Source: Candidatus Omnitrophota bacterium (GTDB lineage Bacteria; Verrucomicrobiota; Verrucomicrobiia; Limisphaerales; UBA1319). Taken from it: a DNA stretch of 7,303 nt. The position numbers and the translations under genes were made by a program. The notes beneath the pieces are model-generated. The model was not told where the DNA came from, did not search any database, and saw only the letters and a program-made list of their open reading frames with translations. The stretch spans positions 1-7,303 of the forward strand of contig JAMCZD010000231.1 in assembly GCA_023473405.1 (NCBI GenBank), written 5' to 3'. Of the stretch, positions 6,908 to 7,303 are shown piece after piece (position 1 is the stretch's first letter; the number at the start of each line of letters is the position of its first letter).

Positions 6908-7238
6908 AACTCTCGATAACCAGCCCGACTTGATCCAGCGGTTCGAGCCTGAGCGAATCGCAATGAGGGCAAATATTGGGCAGTTCCTCCACCTCGAATT
7001 CATGCCCGCAATCCAGGCAACGCACCATCCCCTTAGTCGAGTTCACCTTCAGTTCCGCCTGCGCCAGAAGCGCGCTGGGTGCCTTGGCCAATTCGAAGCT
7101 GAACTCGATGTGCTCAGCTACGAAACCAGCTAGCGGATTGAACCGCAACGTTACTTGGGTAACGCGATTCGCCCCCGCGGCGGCGGCTTCTTTCTCCACC
7201 ATCTCGATTAAATCCTTAACAATGGAAAACTCGTGCAC
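6891..7238 (-). CDS. hypA: Hydrogenase nickel incorporation protein HypA
   Basis: 115-residue HypA/HybF-family metallochaperone. It begins MHEFSIVKDL, with the Met-His-Glu nickel-binding N-terminus (His2), and contains a zinc site of two CxxC motifs: Cys74/Cys77 (CLDC) and Cys90/Cys93 (CPHC). HypA inserts Ni2+ into the hydrogenase large subunit after the iron cofactor is in place, normally with the GTPase HypB, which is not in the window. The start codon is GTG at 7238: an in-frame TAA three codons upstream leaves no alternative except ATT, and GTG places His2 correctly. No good Shine-Dalgarno sequence is seen; AGGGG lies too far upstream. The gene is the first in the visible run and overlaps hypF by 17 nt. 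Confidence 0.96.
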   Translation of the reverse strand: MHEFSIVKDLIEMVEKEAAAAGANRVTQVTLRFNPLAGFVAEHIEFSFELAKAPSALLAQAELKVNSTKGMVRCLDCGHEFEVEELPNICPHCDSLRLEPLDQVGLVIESYEIER

Positions 7239-7303
7239 AATGTTTTAAGTCTTTAGCCCCTGTTCGATGAAATAGCTTTAGCCAAAATAATGCTATAAAA
7301 CAC
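7239..7303 (-). promoter_or_regulatory. AT-rich leader upstream of hypA
   Basis: 65 nt of non-coding DNA, clearly richer in A and T than the genes, lie ahead of hypA and run to the window edge. They contain an 8-bp direct repeat (plus-strand CTTTAGCC at 7251-7258 and 7276-7283) and a possible 5-bp hairpin stem, ATAGC at 7272-7276 with GCTAT at 7292-7296. I see no confident -35/-10 pair and no sigma-54 site. A promoter here is plausible from position but not demonstrated, and hypA may instead follow a further gene outside the window. Confidence 0.3.

Noticed and set aside
6908..7003. Upstream extension of HypF by 32 residues
   Set aside because: The extension lies entirely within hypA, has no family similarity, and the acylphosphatase domain begins only after the ATG at 6907.
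7275..7300. Sigma-54 promoter ahead of hypA
   Set aside because: A TGGC is present on the minus strand, but the required GC of the -12 element is absent at the right spacing.

Overview
The window carries five protein genes, all on the minus strand and tightly packed. Read in the direction of transcription (from high to low coordinates) they are hypA, hypF, hypC, nifJ and the first 134 codons of a dihydroorotate-dehydrogenase-like gene cut by the window edge. The junctions are a 17-nt overlap (hypA/hypF), a 24-nt gap holding a good ribosome binding site (hypF/hypC), an 11-nt overlap (hypC/nifJ) and a 48-nt gap (nifJ/DHOD-like). No convincing terminator lies between them, so one transcript is the simplest reading. 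The only non-coding DNA is the 65 nt ahead of hypA and the two short gaps; no gene-free stretch exceeds 300 bases.

HypA, HypF and HypC mature [NiFe]-hydrogenases: HypA delivers nickel, HypF makes the carbamoyl group that becomes cyanide on the active-site iron, and HypC chaperones the Fe(CN)2CO unit. NifJ is a full-length single-chain pyruvate:ferredoxin (flavodoxin) oxidoreductase that releases low-potential electrons from pyruvate. Together they suggest a fermentative, anaerobic or facultatively anaerobic bacterium that couples pyruvate oxidation to hydrogen metabolism through ferredoxin. HypB, HypD, HypE and the hydrogenase itself are not in the window. The organism is moderately GC-rich. 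I cannot fix the phylum from sequence alone; a PVC-type (for example verrucomicrobial) or similar environmental bacterium is a weak guess.

The most unusual item is inside hypF. A 180-bp block (4639-4818), bounded by a perfect 13-bp inverted repeat and containing a tandem heptad array, interrupts the Kae1-like domain at a place where HypF proteins normally run straight through. Its length is a multiple of three, it has no stop codon in the hypF frame, and conserved HypF sequence resumes on both sides. It looks like a palindromic repeat element inserted in frame and tolerated as a roughly 60-residue low-complexity loop. Its plus strand (the hypF template) carries seven regularly spaced G-tracts, a strong G-quadruplex motif. 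A shorter expansion is also visible in the YrdC-like domain of the same protein.
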